A stretch of DNA of 64,000 nt. Origin: Rhodobacteraceae bacterium QY30 (lineage in GTDB: Bacteria; Pseudomonadota; Alphaproteobacteria; Rhodobacterales; Rhodobacteraceae). How positions within the stretch are numbered: the stretch's first letter is position 1; each line of letters opens with the position of its first letter. The stretch lies in assembly GCA_002356635.1 (NCBI GenBank), contig CP023454.1, forward strand, positions 434,001 through 498,000, in the 5' to 3' direction. The translations under genes were made by a program, and so were the position numbers. Positions 11,644 through 20,332 of the stretch are shown here, piece by piece. The notes beneath the pieces are model-generated. The model worked only from the letters and a program-made list of their open reading frames with translations, was not told where the DNA came from and did not search any database.

Positions 11644-11942
11644 TGAACCTGACCGGTGGGATCGTCCTGTTCGCGACGATCTGGTTCATGGCGTTCCTGA
11701 CGATCCTGCCGATCGGTCACAAAAGCCAGTCGGACGCCGGACATGTCGTTCCGGGCACTCCCGCCTCCGCCCCGGCGGAACTGAACATGAAGCGCAAGGT
11801 CGCCATCACCACGATCATCACGGTGATCGTCTGGGGGATTTGCGCGGCGGTGCTTCTGTCGGGCGCAATCACGCTGGACGATGTCACCTGGTTCGGCCCG
11901 ACCCGCCCTGCGCCGGTGGCCGCGACGGGCACCGCCGGTTAG
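11643..11942 (+). CDS. DUF1467 family membrane protein
   Basis: The 99-residue protein has two predicted membrane segments (about 5-25 and 55-78). The first contains the FATIWFMAFLTILPIG motif of the DUF1467 family, which is common in alphaproteobacteria and often follows methylmalonyl-CoA epimerase. Its function is unknown. It overlaps the mce stop by one base and its own TAG overlaps the convergent EI24 gene stop at 11939-11941. The C-terminus is Ala/Pro rich. Confidence 0.85.
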   Translation: MNLTGGIVLFATIWFMAFLTILPIGHKSQSDAGHVVPGTPASAPAELNMKRKVAITTIITVIVWGICAAVLLSGAITLDDVTWFGPTRPAPVAATGTAG

Positions 11943-12640
11943 GCGCCGGGGCGCCGGCCCTGCATCCGATGGAAAAGATGGGTGAAGGTTGCTGCCCCCA
12001 GGACCGGCACCAGCAGGTTCACGACCGGAATTGTCAGGGGAACCGCCATCAATCCCCCCGCCAGCCAGATCCGGCCGCCATTGGCCCGGCGCAGCGCCCT
12101 TGCTTCGGTCCGGCTCATCCGGCGCTGAGCGGCCAGTTCGAAATATTCCCGCCCGAGAAGGTAGCCGTTCACCGCCCAGAAGAGTACCGGCACGAGAGGC
12201 CCCGCGAAAGGCCAGAGGATCAGCGCCAGAAGGTTGACGAGGATCAATACCCCCAGGAAGTTCACGCTGGCGACCATGCTGTCGAACAGGCCCAGGGGTC
12301 GGGCAGGCGGCAGTGCCGGGTAGTGCCGCGCCTCGACCGCCGTGGCCACCTGATCAAGGAACAATCCCGAAAAGGCCGAGGCGACCGGCACCATCAGGAA
12401 GACCGACAAAACGGCCAGCGCGACAACAAGACCCCAGTTCAGGACGGTCTCGATCCAGTCCACCGGACCGATCCACGGCAGCGTGATGGTCGGCGGCAGG
12501 ATCTGGTCCAGAAGCCAGATCGAGCCCACTGAAAAACCGACCAGCAACAGGATCGCCAGCGCCACGCCGATCAGCGTGACCCGCAGAAAGCGCCCGTCGG
12601 CCAGTTGCGACAGTGCGTCCCGGAAGGCGGCAAAAATCAT
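11939..12640 (-). CDS. EI24 (CysZ-like) domain membrane protein
   Basis: The 233-residue protein has about five hydrophobic stretches and an amphipathic N-terminus (MIFAAFRDALSQLADGRFLR), matching the EI24/CysZ superfamily. CysZ is a sulfate permease in enterobacteria, but most alphaproteobacterial relatives have no proven substrate, and no sulfur genes lie nearby. I chose the ATG at 12640 because it forms an ATGA overlap with the stop of the nitroreductase gene upstream, showing translational coupling. An ATG four codons earlier is the alternative. Confidence 0.75.
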   Translation of the reverse strand: MIFAAFRDALSQLADGRFLRVTLIGVALAILLLVGFSVGSIWLLDQILPPTITLPWIGPVDWIETVLNWGLVVALAVLSVFLMVPVASAFSGLFLDQVATAVEARHYPALPPARPLGLFDSMVASVNFLGVLILVNLLALILWPFAGPLVPVLFWAVNGYLLGREYFELAAQRRMSRTEARALRRANGGRIWLAGGLMAVPLTIPVVNLLVPVLGAATFTHLFHRMQGRRPGA

Positions 12641-13215
12641 TCCGATACCCAAGTGGTGATCGCAGCAAGATCGGGGCGCGGACGGTCAGGCGGGGTGGCG
12701 GTTTCCGTGCCGATGTGGACAAAGCCCGCGACCCATTCTCCGCGCTGCAGTCCCAGCGCCTGTTCGCAGAACCCGTCATCGTAAGCGGGCCAGCCGGTCA
12801 ACCAGCAGGCACCCCAGCCCGCGGCCAGCGCCGCGTTCAGGATGGAAAGGGCGACATTCGCGGTCGAAAGTTCCTGCTCGCGGGCAGGCACCTTCTCGGT
12901 TCCGCGCGGGACATGGACCACCGCCACGCACAGCGGGCTTTCGGAAAACTGGGTGATGCCCTTGCGGGCCTTGTCCGGGTCCATGCCCAGGTCCTGCGCG
13001 CGCTGTTGGGCGACGGCGGCCACCCGCGCCATCGCACCACGTTCCAGGACGACCAGCCGCCAGGGCTCCAGCTTGCCGTGATCGGGCACCCGGACGCCCG
13101 CGGTCAGGATCGGCGCCAGCGCCGTTCGGTCGGGGGCGGGGGTGGTCAGGGTTTTCGCGGGCCGCGACCGGCGGGTCAGCAGGAAATCCAGTGCGGCGGC
13201 GTTCGGGGTGGGCAT
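12637..13215 (-). CDS. Nitroreductase family protein (YdjA-like)
   Basis: This is a 192-residue flavin-binding oxidoreductase. It shows LLTRRSRPAK near the N-terminus, VRVPDHGKLEPWRL in the FMN-binding loop and GWGACWLTGWPAYDD late in the chain, the pattern of the small YdjA-type nitroreductases that act as dimers with NAD(P)H. The physiological substrate is unknown. The start at 13215 gives a family-length protein with AGGTCG upstream; the 43 further residues possible are Arg-rich and unlike the family. It is coupled to the EI24 membrane gene by an ATGA overlap. Confidence 0.85.
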   Translation of the reverse strand: MPTPNAAALDFLLTRRSRPAKTLTTPAPDRTALAPILTAGVRVPDHGKLEPWRLVVLERGAMARVAAVAQQRAQDLGMDPDKARKGITQFSESPLCVAVVHVPRGTEKVPAREQELSTANVALSILNAALAAGWGACWLTGWPAYDDGFCEQALGLQRGEWVAGFVHIGTETATPPDRPRPDLAAITTWVSE

Positions 13216-13283
13216 GGTGCGACCTATTGTTGTTTCGCCCGGGAAGATGTGGGCAAAGCGCTTCCGCCACAAGTCGGCGCGGA

Positions 13284-14408
13284 TCATCCGCCGAAAAACA
13301 GGTCGGCCAGATGCCCGATGTGATCGGAAACCGGTTGGCGCCATTCAAAGGCGGGCTGGCGGCGCGCGATGGTTTCCGCCAGCGGATCGGCGGCGCGGAT
13401 GGCGCTTCCGGACAGTTCCTCGATCACGGCATGGCCGCAGAAGGGGACATGGACTTCGGAATAGCCGCCTTCATGGACCAGGACCAGCCGCCCGCCGCAC
13501 AGCCTGTCGGCCGCCCCCAGGACCATGCGCGTCATCTGACGGAAGGTGTCGGCGCCGGCCAGCATCCGGCCCAGCGGATCCATCGCGCCCGCGTCATAGC
13601 CGCAGGCGACGATGATCGCATCGGGGCGGAAGCGGTCCAGCGCGGGCAGGACCAGCCGCTCCATCGCCTCAAGATAGCTGTCATGCCCGGTGCCGGGGGG
13701 CAGGGGAATGTTCAGGTTGAAGCCGAAGCCCTTGCCCTGACCGCGCTGGTCGGCCCCGCCCGTGTCCAGGGGATAGTTCCGGTCCTGGTGGAGCGAGATG
13801 GTCAGAACCTCGGGGTCGGAAAGAAAGATCGCCTCGGTTCCATTGCCGTGGTGCACGTCCCAATCCACCACGGCGATGCGCCGCGCCAGCCCATGCGCCT
13901 GCGCGGCGCGGATCGCGACGGCGATGTTGTTCAGAAGGCAGAAGCCGTTCGGCCAGTCGGGCAGCGCATGGTGGCCCGGCGGCCGGCACAGGGCATAGGC
14001 GTTGCGGACCTGGCCGCGCAGCACCGCCGTCATCGCACCAAGGGCCAGCCCCGCGGAAAGGGCGGCGATTTCGTAGCCGCCGCGGCCGAAGGGCGTGCGC
14101 AACCCCAACTCGCCCCCGCCTGCATCCGAGGCCGCCTTGAAAGCATCCAGGTAGCGGGCGGGATGGACGCGCAGCAGATCCTCGCGGCAGGCTTCCGGGG
14201 CAGTTCGGACATCCAGTTCCCGATAAAGGCCCGTCACCTCAAGCAGGTTCTTCAGTCGCCGCTTGGTTTCGGGGTTTTCGGGCAGGCCGCCGCCGGGCTG
14301 CACAAGGCCACCTACCGGCAGCGTGAGGGCATAGTTGCCGCCGCCGTGCCAGAAGCAGCGTTCGTCGGTGAAGAAGGCCGTGCGGGGCGGGATCGCTTGC
14401 GGTTTCAT
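13284..14408 (-). CDS. Histone deacetylase / acetylpolyamine amidohydrolase family protein
   Basis: The 374-residue zinc hydrolase has the deacetylase signatures in order: ALCRPPGHHA (paired active-site histidines), FCLLNNIAVA, the metal site VVDWDVHHGNGTEAIF, and ACGYDAGAMDPLG. It most resembles bacterial class II-like enzymes that remove acetyl groups from polyamines or other amines rather than histones. The ATG at 14408 has AAGGAA about 7 bases upstream; the longer open frame to 14702 is antisense to the next gene and discarded. It is divergent from the DUF167 gene, 64 bases apart. Confidence 0.88.
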   Translation of the reverse strand: MKPQAIPPRTAFFTDERCFWHGGGNYALTLPVGGLVQPGGGLPENPETKRRLKNLLEVTGLYRELDVRTAPEACREDLLRVHPARYLDAFKAASDAGGGELGLRTPFGRGGYEIAALSAGLALGAMTAVLRGQVRNAYALCRPPGHHALPDWPNGFCLLNNIAVAIRAAQAHGLARRIAVVDWDVHHGNGTEAIFLSDPEVLTISLHQDRNYPLDTGGADQRGQGKGFGFNLNIPLPPGTGHDSYLEAMERLVLPALDRFRPDAIIVACGYDAGAMDPLGRMLAGADTFRQMTRMVLGAADRLCGGRLVLVHEGGYSEVHVPFCGHAVIEELSGSAIRAADPLAETIARRQPAFEWRQPVSDHIGHLADLFFGG

Positions 14409-14472
14409 GGGGCGTTCCTTATCGCTTGGCCCGACAGTAGCGCGACGGACAGGATTGACCAGAGGCAAGGCC

Positions 14473-14721
14473 ATGACCGACCTGACCCATCTTGCGATTC
14501 CCGGCGCCGAGATCGCGGTGCGCGTGACGCCGAAGGCTGCGCGCAACGCCGTGTTGCTGGAGGACGGGCTCGTCAAGGTCCTGGTCACCACCGTGCCCGA
14601 AGACGGCAAGGCCACGGCCGAGGTGCAGAAGGCGCTGGCCAAGGCCCTTGGCGTCGCTAGGTCGCGGCTGACGCTGGTCCGCGGCGCCAAGTCCCGGGAC
14701 AAGGTGTTTCGCCTGGACTGA
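14473..14721 (+). CDS. DUF167 (YggU) family protein
   Basis: The 82-residue protein has the DUF167 motif set: IAVRVTPKAARNAV, then VTTVPEDGKATAEVQKALAK and LTLVRGAKSRDKVFRL. The fold is a small alpha/beta unit whose function is unknown, although it is conserved from bacteria to animals. AAGG precedes the ATG at a suitable distance. It converges with the minus-strand ORF at 14727, leaving 5 bases between the stops. Confidence 0.9.
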   Translation: MTDLTHLAIPGAEIAVRVTPKAARNAVLLEDGLVKVLVTTVPEDGKATAEVQKALAKALGVARSRLTLVRGAKSRDKVFRLD

Positions 14722-14726
14722 ACCGC

Positions 14727-14963
14727 TCAGGTCTTGCGCACGCGGCGGTAGACGCCTTCGGGAAGGTTCAGTGCCGCCGCAAGTTCCTGCACCTGAGTCA
14801 TGGAAAGGACGATCTTCACCACGGCATCGAGGCGCGGATCGTACTGTTCGATCGTGACGCATTCCTCGAAACCCTGGATCGTCACATCTTCTTGCAGATG
14901 CGGCTGACCCTCGTCGACAAGGGTGATGACCGTGGCGTCGAATTCATGCTCGATGGTAAACAT
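14727..14963 (-). CDS. Conserved hypothetical protein (78 aa)
   Basis: The protein reads MFTIEHEFDATVITLVDEGQ and onward, is soluble and acidic in its first half, and ends in a basic tail (YRRVRKT). It has no signal peptide, membrane segment or known motif. The strand-rich start and central helix suggest a small alpha/beta fold. The ATG at 14963 is preceded by a weak purine-rich site; the longer frame to 15026 adds residues with low-complexity charge. I recognise the type as a lineage-conserved hypothetical, but cannot assign a function. Confidence 0.65.
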   Translation of the reverse strand: MFTIEHEFDATVITLVDEGQPHLQEDVTIQGFEECVTIEQYDPRLDAVVKIVLSMTQVQELAAALNLPEGVYRRVRKT

Positions 14964-15131
14964 TCCCGAAAGGCTACTCCCGTTCCGGGCCTTTGCCAAT
15001 CGCCCTTGCACAGGGCGGGGCGGCACACATCCGCGTGATAAGGTGCGCGCGCGGCTGACCGCACTTTCGGCGGGGGGAACGAACCGGTAATCTGGTGGCA
15101 GAGGCAGAATGAAAATCCGCCAAAGCGGATC

Positions 15132-15929
15132 ATGATCGGGTGGATGGCGATGCGGCGCGGCTTGTTGCGGTTCGGGTTCTTGGCCCCATTGGCTTTGGCT
15201 GCCTGCATGGAGCCGGTGCCCCCCTATGACGCGCCGCCGCCCCTGGCGCAGCCGGTGTCGCGCGGCGAGCCGATCTCCGATTACCCGGACCTTGCCAGCG
15301 ACCCTGGCCCGGCCGTTTCACCGAAGGTGGCGGCGCAGAACTTCGTCAGTGTCCTGAACCGCATCGAACCGGTGGCCGAACGCGAATGCCGCCGCCGCCG
15401 GCCGGACGCGAACTGCGATTTCCAGATCGTCGTCGATGAACGGCTGGACCTGCCGGCCAACGCGGGCCAGACGCTGGACCGGAACGGCCGCCCGATCATC
15501 ATCTTCACGCTGGCCCTGATCGCCGAGGCGCGCAACACCGACGAGCTGGGCTTTGTCATGGGGCATGAGGCCGCGCACCATATCCTGGGGCACCTGCCTC
15601 GGCAGGCGCAGACCGCCTCGCTGGGCGGGGTGGTCGCTGGCGGCCTTGGCGCGGTTCTGGGCGCCGATTCCCCGACGCTGGATGCGTTGCGCAACATCGG
15701 CGCCAGCGTCGGCAGCCGCGCCTACTCCAAGGAAATGGAACTGGAGGCCGATACGCTGGGCACCTACATCGCCTGGATCGCCGGCTATGATCCCGACCGC
15801 GGCGCCCAGTTCTTTGCCCGCATCCCCGATCCCGGCAATCAGTTCCTGGGCAGCCACCCCGGCAATGCGCAGCGCATGTCGGTCATCCATGCCACCGCCG
15901 CCCGTCTTCGGGCCGGCGGGCCGGTGTGA
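15132..15929 (+). CDS. M48 family metalloprotease, lipoprotein
   Basis: The protein is up to 265 residues. A lipobox LAAC puts the lipidated cysteine at residue 25 after a hydrophobic signal, so it is probably anchored at the membrane facing the periplasm. The zinc site is HEAAH (145-149) with the third ligand in EMELEAD (E203, D207), the M48 pattern seen in Oma1/BepA/LoiP quality-control proteases. At about 265 residues it is a short catalytic-only version without TPR repeats. ATG codons at 15132, 15144 and 15150 are all possible starts; none has a strong ribosome-binding site. Confidence 0.88.
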   Translation: MIGWMAMRRGLLRFGFLAPLALAACMEPVPPYDAPPPLAQPVSRGEPISDYPDLASDPGPAVSPKVAAQNFVSVLNRIEPVAERECRRRRPDANCDFQIVVDERLDLPANAGQTLDRNGRPIIIFTLALIAEARNTDELGFVMGHEAAHHILGHLPRQAQTASLGGVVAGGLGAVLGADSPTLDALRNIGASVGSRAYSKEMELEADTLGTYIAWIAGYDPDRGAQFFARIPDPGNQFLGSHPGNAQRMSVIHATAARLRAGGPV

Positions 15930-15972
15930 CAAAGATGCTCGGCAACCGGGCCGTGATGCGCTAGCAGGGGTC

Positions 15973-16350
15973 ATGGCCCTTCTGATCCTGGACAACGTGA
16001 TTTCCGACCGCGGCTCGCGCTATGCGGTGTCCGGCGGTCCCGTGGCGGGACGCGCCCAAATCGACGCGACGCTGGCCGAGCTGAAACGCGAGAAGCGGTT
16101 CGCCAAGGCCACGCACAACAGCTGGGCCGCGATCCTGACGGAAGGCGGCGCGCCCGTGCCGGTCAAGAATGACGACGGCGAAAGTGGCGCGGGAACCGTC
16201 ATGCTGCGGATGCTGGAGCGCGAGGCCCTGCACGACCATCTGATCATCGTCACGCGCTGGTATGGCGGCACGAAACTGGGCGGCGACCGCTTCCGCCATG
16301 TAACGGAAGCGGTGCGGATCTATCTGGCGGAGCGGCGGCTGGCGGGCTAG
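15973..16350 (+). CDS. YigZ/IMPACT family protein (UPF0029 N-terminal domain)
   Basis: The 125-residue protein carries the IMPACT signature: FAKATHNSWAAILTEGG, then DDGESGAGTVMLRML, IIVTRWYGGTKLGGDRFRHV. It has the N-terminal domain only and lacks the C-terminal EF-G-like domain of longer YigZ proteins. The eukaryotic relative controls translation under stress; the bacterial role is unsettled. AGGGG lies a few bases before the ATG. It is followed 30 bases later by dgkA on the same strand and may share its transcript. Confidence 0.88.
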   Translation: MALLILDNVISDRGSRYAVSGGPVAGRAQIDATLAELKREKRFAKATHNSWAAILTEGGAPVPVKNDDGESGAGTVMLRMLEREALHDHLIIVTRWYGGTKLGGDRFRHVTEAVRIYLAERRLAG

Positions 16351-16380
16351 CGTCCGACGGAAAGCCGCCGCGGAAGGACG

Positions 16381-16743
16381 ATGCTGAAGACACTGGGCCA
16401 GGAACTGCGCCGCCTCGGTCGCACCGCCCGCTGGTCCGCGCAGGGCCTGGGCCGGGCCTGGGCGGACGAGAAGAGCTTTCGGCAATGGATCGCGGTCAAT
16501 GCCGTATCGGTCCTGCTTGCGCTGATCCTTGATCTCACTGCGGCCGAGCGGGCGCTGATCGTCGCGCTGGGCCTTCTGATCCTGGTGGCCGAACTTCTGA
16601 ATACCGCAATCGAGGCGACGGTGGATTACATCTCTCCGGCGCAGGATCCCCGGGCGCGCAAGGCCAAGGACTGCGGAAGCGCGGCGGTGGCCCTGACGGC
16701 AGTTGCGGGTGCGGTGGCCTGGATGTTCGTCCTTTGGGGCTGA
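16381..16743 (+). CDS. dgkA: Diacylglycerol kinase
   Basis: The 120-residue integral membrane kinase has the DgkA architecture: an amphipathic N-terminus with W and E residues (AWADEKSFRQW), then three hydrophobic helices, with the signature AELLNTAIEATVDYIS containing the catalytic glutamate and metal-binding asparagine. It phosphorylates diacylglycerol to phosphatidic acid in lipid turnover as a homotrimer. GGAAGGACG before the ATG is a good ribosome-binding site. It follows the IMPACT-family gene and precedes the amino-acid ABC operon. Confidence 0.94.
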   Translation: MLKTLGQELRRLGRTARWSAQGLGRAWADEKSFRQWIAVNAVSVLLALILDLTAAERALIVALGLLILVAELLNTAIEATVDYISPAQDPRARKAKDCGSAAVALTAVAGAVAWMFVLWG

Positions 16744-16860
16744 TGTCCGGGGGCGGGCGCAATTTTGCGGTTTGCTTGCAATATCATCGGCGACAGTGCC
16801 ATGTTGGGCGCAGCACAACCGGGCGCGACTCCACGCGCACCTTCCAACAGGAGACGATCG

Positions 16861-17634
16861 ATGTTCCTCAGAACCGTGACCGCGGCGCTTTTCCTTGGTC
16901 TGGCCGCCGGCGCCGTGCAGGCACAGGAAACCCTGAAGCTGGGGACCGAGGGTGCCTATCCGCCGTTCAATTTCATCGATTCCGCGGGCAAGGTCACGGG
17001 CTTCGACGTCGAGATCGGACAGGCGCTTTGCGCGAAGATGAAGGTGACCTGCGAGGTGGTGGCGCAGGATTGGGACGGGATCATCCCCGGCCTTCTGGCC
17101 AAGAAATATGACTTCATCATCGCGTCGATGTTCATCACCGAGGAACGCAAGAAGCAGGTGAACTTCACCGATCCCTATTACAAGGCGGCCATGACCGTCG
17201 TTGCCCCGAAAGAGACCGACATCAAGGACTTCACCGCCGACGGTCTTGACGGCAAGCTGGTGGGCGTGCAGGTCGGAACGACGCAGGCAGAATATGCCCA
17301 CAAGGTGTTCACCAAGTCGGAAATCCGCGAATATCCGACGCAGGACGAGGTGAACCTTGACCTGGCGGCGGGCCGGATCGACGCGCAGGTGGGGGACATG
17401 CTGCCGATGCTCGACTGGACGACCAAGACCGAAGACGGCAAGTGCTGCGAACTGAAGGGCGAGCCGATCACCGATCCGGCCTTCGTGGGCGAAGGCGTGG
17501 GCATCGCGATCCGCAAGGAAGATACCGATCTTCTGGCGAAGATGAACGCCGCGCTGAAGGAAATCCGCGAGGATGGCACCTACAAGGCCATCAACGACAA
17601 GTATTTCCCGATTGACGTCTACACCATGAAGTAA
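16861..17634 (+). CDS. Basic amino-acid ABC transporter substrate-binding protein
   Basis: The 257-residue periplasmic protein has a signal peptide of about 22 residues ending AVQA before QETLKLGTEG. The SBP family 3 signature GTEGAYPPFNFIDSAGKVTG is followed by DIGLLAK-like and SMFITEERKKQVNFTDPYY sequences, pointing to the lysine/arginine/ornithine group (HisJ/ArgT type). GACGATCG precedes the ATG with CAGGAG upstream. It is the first gene of a four-gene operon with two permeases and an ATPase. A strong hairpin follows at once, consistent with higher expression than the permeases. Confidence 0.92.
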   Translation: MFLRTVTAALFLGLAAGAVQAQETLKLGTEGAYPPFNFIDSAGKVTGFDVEIGQALCAKMKVTCEVVAQDWDGIIPGLLAKKYDFIIASMFITEERKKQVNFTDPYYKAAMTVVAPKETDIKDFTADGLDGKLVGVQVGTTQAEYAHKVFTKSEIREYPTQDEVNLDLAAGRIDAQVGDMLPMLDWTTKTEDGKCCELKGEPITDPAFVGEGVGIAIRKEDTDLLAKMNAALKEIREDGTYKAINDKYFPIDVYTMK

Positions 17635-17643
17635 GACAGGCAT

Positions 17644-17677
17644 GCGGGGCCGGGGGTCCAGGATCCACCGGCCCCGC
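17644..17677 (+). promoter_or_regulatory. Intercistronic hairpin between binding-protein and permease genes
   Basis: A perfect 10-bp GC stem (GCGGGGCCGG / CCGGCCCCGC) with a 14-base loop lies 9 bases after the binding-protein stop. There is no T run, so it looks like an mRNA-stabilising or partial-termination structure rather than a full terminator. It sits in a 111-base gap inside an otherwise tightly packed operon. Confidence 0.6.
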
Positions 17678-17745
17678 CGCCGTCGGGCGACGGGCGCAGA
17701 ACCCGTGCCGGAATGCGGTCCCGGGCAGGGTCGTATGCAGGGGGA

Positions 17746-18459
17746 ATGATGGAACGGCTATTGGCCTTCGGCGATGCAGGCTGGGGCGATGAAATCCTGT
17801 GGGGCACGCTGCTGACGCTGGAACTTGCGGCGGTCACCCTGCCGGTGGGAATGTTGCTGGGCTTCTTCTCGGCCTTCCTGTCGATGTCCGCCAATCCGGT
17901 GCTGCGCGCCATTGGCTGGGCCTATTCCACCACGATGCGCGGCATGCCCGAACTTCTGACGCTGTTCATCGTCTATTATGGCGGCGGCCTGGCCCTGAAC
18001 ACCGGCCTGAACTGGCTGTGGCCCGGCATGTCCTTCGAGATCAGCCCCTTCCTGGCGGGTGTGATTGCCCTTGGCCTGGTGTTCGGCGCTTATGCCGGGG
18101 AAGTCCTGCGTGGCGCCTTCCAGTCGCTGAACCCCGGGCAGTCCGAGGCGGGAATGGCCATCGGCATGACGCAACGGCAGATCTTCTGGCGGATCAAGCT
18201 GCCGCAGCTTTGGCGCTTTGCCCTGCCGGGTCTGGGCAACTTGTGGGTCAACCTGCTAAAAGACACCTCGATGGTGTCGGTCATCACGCTGGGCGAACTG
18301 ATGCGGATGAGTCAGGTCGCCGTCCGCACCACCAAAGAGCCGTTCTTCTTCTTCCTGGTCGCCTGCGCGATCTACTGGGTCATGTGCGTGCTGTCCGAGA
18401 TGATCCTGGCGAAGATGGAAACCCGCGCGAACCGCGGCATCATCCGGGCACGTGCATGA
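17746..18459 (+). CDS. Amino-acid ABC transporter permease, HisQ type
   Basis: The 237-residue membrane protein has about five membrane segments and the HisMQ-type permease loop GAFQSLNPGQSEAGMAIGMT, which contacts the ATPase. It forms the translocation pore with the HisM-type permease encoded next. Two ATG codons stand in tandem at 17746 and 17749 behind GGGGGAA. Its TGA overlaps the next start as ATGA. Together with its neighbours it would import basic or polar amino acids. Confidence 0.92.
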   Translation: MMERLLAFGDAGWGDEILWGTLLTLELAAVTLPVGMLLGFFSAFLSMSANPVLRAIGWAYSTTMRGMPELLTLFIVYYGGGLALNTGLNWLWPGMSFEISPFLAGVIALGLVFGAYAGEVLRGAFQSLNPGQSEAGMAIGMTQRQIFWRIKLPQLWRFALPGLGNLWVNLLKDTSMVSVITLGELMRMSQVAVRTTKEPFFFFLVACAIYWVMCVLSEMILAKMETRANRGIIRARA

Positions 18460-19163
18460 ACCCGATGGACATCCTGGCCGTTCACGGCCCCCGCTTCCTT
18501 CAGGGCCTGGGCATGACGCTTCTGATCACCGGGCTGGGCGCCCTGATCGCGGGGCTGTTCGCGCCCTGGCTGGCGCTGTGGCGGGCGCAGGGCGGGGCAG
18601 TCGCGCAAGGCATGCTGCGTCCCTACATCTCGATGATGCGTGGCACCCCACTGCTGGCGCAACTGTTCCTGATCTACTATGGATCGGGCCAGTTCCGTCC
18701 GGAATTGCAGGCCATGGGTCTGTGGCCCTTCTTTCGCGAACCGTTGAACTGCGCCATCCTGGCCTTCGCCCTGAACTCGACCGCCTACCAGACCGAGATC
18801 CTGCGCGGCGGCATCATGGGCGTGCCGCGGGGCGAGATCGAAGCCGCCCGCGCCATCGGCATGACCCGCTGGACCCTGTTGCGGCGGGTGGTGTTTCCCC
18901 ACGCCTACCGCATTGCCTGGCCCGCGCTGGGCAATGAGATCATCCTGCTGATGAAGGCCTCGGCGCTGGCATCGGTCGTGACGGTGTATGATGTGATGGG
19001 CGTGGCGCGGCAGGTCTATCAAAAGACTTTCGACTTTTCCGCGCTCTTGTGGGCGGCGGTGATCTATCTGCTGGTCACAGGCATCTTCGTGACGCTGTGG
19101 CGGCAATCGGAACGTTGGCTTTCGCCCCATGTGCTGGCGATGGAGAAAAGGGCGCGCAGATGA
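18456..19163 (+). CDS. Amino-acid ABC transporter permease, HisM type
   Basis: The 235-residue protein begins [20 protein letters not shown] and has about five membrane segments. The coupling loop [19 protein letters not shown] is the EAA-like contact for the ATPase. It pairs with the HisQ-type permease upstream. The start forms an ATGA overlap with the preceding stop, and its own TGA overlaps the ATPase start in the same way, so all three are translationally coupled and made in fixed ratio. Confidence 0.92.
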   Translation: MNPMDILAVHGPRFLQGLGMTLLITGLGALIAGLFAPWLALWRAQGGAVAQGMLRPYISMMRGTPLLAQLFLIYYGSGQFRPELQAMGLWPFFREPLNCAILAFALNSTAYQTEILRGGIMGVPRGEIEAARAIGMTRWTLLRRVVFPHAYRIAWPALGNEIILLMKASALASVVTVYDVMGVARQVYQKTFDFSALLWAAVIYLLVTGIFVTLWRQSERWLSPHVLAMEKRARR

Positions 19164-19915
19164 CCGATCGACCCGTGTTGCTGGCCGAAGGCATTCACAA
19201 GAGCTTTGGGGATCTGCATGTCCTGAAGGGCATCGACCTGACGGCCCGCAAGGGCGACGTGATCTCGATCCTCGGCTCATCCGGGTCGGGGAAATCGACC
19301 TTCCTGCGCTGCCTGAACTTTCTTGAAACTCCGGATGCGGGCCGCGTTGTCGTGCATGGCGAAGAAATCGTCCTGCGCAATGGTCGCCCGGCGAATACGG
19401 CCCAGGTCGAAAAGCTGCGGCGGCACCTGGGCATGGTGTTTCAACAGTTCAACCTTTGGTCGCACCGCACGGTTCTGGAGAACGTCATGGAAGGGCCGGT
19501 TCAGGTCCTGAAGAAACCGAAAGCCGAAGCGCGTGATCGCGCCTTGGCCTTGCTGGAGCGTGTGGGCCTGACCCATCGCGCCGATGTCTATCCGGCGCAA
19601 CTGTCGGGGGGGCAGCAGCAGCGCGTCGCCATCGCGCGCGCCCTGGCGATGGAGCCGGACGCGATCCTGTTCGACGAACCGACCAGCGCGCTGGACCCCG
19701 AACTGGTGGGTGAGGTGCTGAAGGTGATGCAGGCCCTCGCCGCCGAAGGGCGCACCATGATCGTCGTCACGCATGAGATGGGCTTCGCCCGCAACGTCTC
19801 GACCGAGGTGGTTTTCATGCACCAGGGGCAGATCTGCGAACAGGGCGAGCCGGCACGGATGTTCGCCGCCCCCGCGACCGAGGCGTTTGCGCGTTTCATC
19901 TCGGATACGCGCTAA
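19160..19915 (+). CDS. Amino-acid ABC transporter ATP-binding protein, HisP type
   Basis: This 251-residue ABC ATPase has Walker [10 protein letters not shown] (39-47), the Q-loop region VFQQFNLW, signature LSGGQ (148-152), Walker B ILFDEP (169-174) and the switch His in VVTHEMGF. The insert around residues 70-85 ([12 protein letters not shown]) is characteristic of the HisP subgroup. It energises the two permeases upstream in the operon. It is the last gene of the operon; no clear intrinsic terminator follows, only a GC-rich stretch. Confidence 0.94.
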   Translation: MTDRPVLLAEGIHKSFGDLHVLKGIDLTARKGDVISILGSSGSGKSTFLRCLNFLETPDAGRVVVHGEEIVLRNGRPANTAQVEKLRRHLGMVFQQFNLWSHRTVLENVMEGPVQVLKKPKAEARDRALALLERVGLTHRADVYPAQLSGGQQQRVAIARALAMEPDAILFDEPTSALDPELVGEVLKVMQALAAEGRTMIVVTHEMGFARNVSTEVVFMHQGQICEQGEPARMFAAPATEAFARFISDTR

Positions 19916-20131
19916 CCCACCGGCGCAGCGCCGTAGCCGACCCCGCACCCAGTCTGCCCCACCGGACCGGACTGTCGCGGAAAGGCGGGACCTGGGCAAA
20001 ATTCGATCCTGAATTGACCTGACAAAGACCAATCGCGCGCCATGTTTTCGCCCCGGCGCGCCAGCATCTTCACATCATAGAAAGACGAACTGCCGACGAT
20101 AGCACCCCAACACCCCTCGGAGCCACCAGCC

Positions 20132-20308
20132 ATGAAATTCGTCGCTTCCTTCCTGAACCGGTTCACCGCCAAAGGCGTCGACTCCCAACAGGATATCTTT
20201 GACAAGCGCCTCAGCAAGATGACCGCCCCGGCGCCGGTCAAGAACCGCCGCGCCCGTTCCGGGCAAGTACCCTCGGCTTTCCGCGGCCGCCCGGCGCTGG
20301 CGCACTGA
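20132..20308 (+). CDS. Possible small protein (58 aa), unknown function
   Basis: The ORF begins MKFVASFLNRFTAKGVDSQQ and ends RPALAH; it is highly basic in its second half (KNRRARSG) and has no signal or membrane segment. CGGAG lies about 10 bases before the ATG, which is a rather long spacing. It occupies a 417-base space between the ABC operon and mipZ that otherwise holds no gene. Codon use fits coding DNA. It is convergent with mipZ, which ends 24 bases downstream. Comparison with related genomes is what would settle it. Confidence 0.4.
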   Translation: MKFVASFLNRFTAKGVDSQQDIFDKRLSKMTAPAPVKNRRARSGQVPSAFRGRPALAH

Positions 20309-20332
20309 CCGGTTTGCTGCCCTTTCCGGGCG

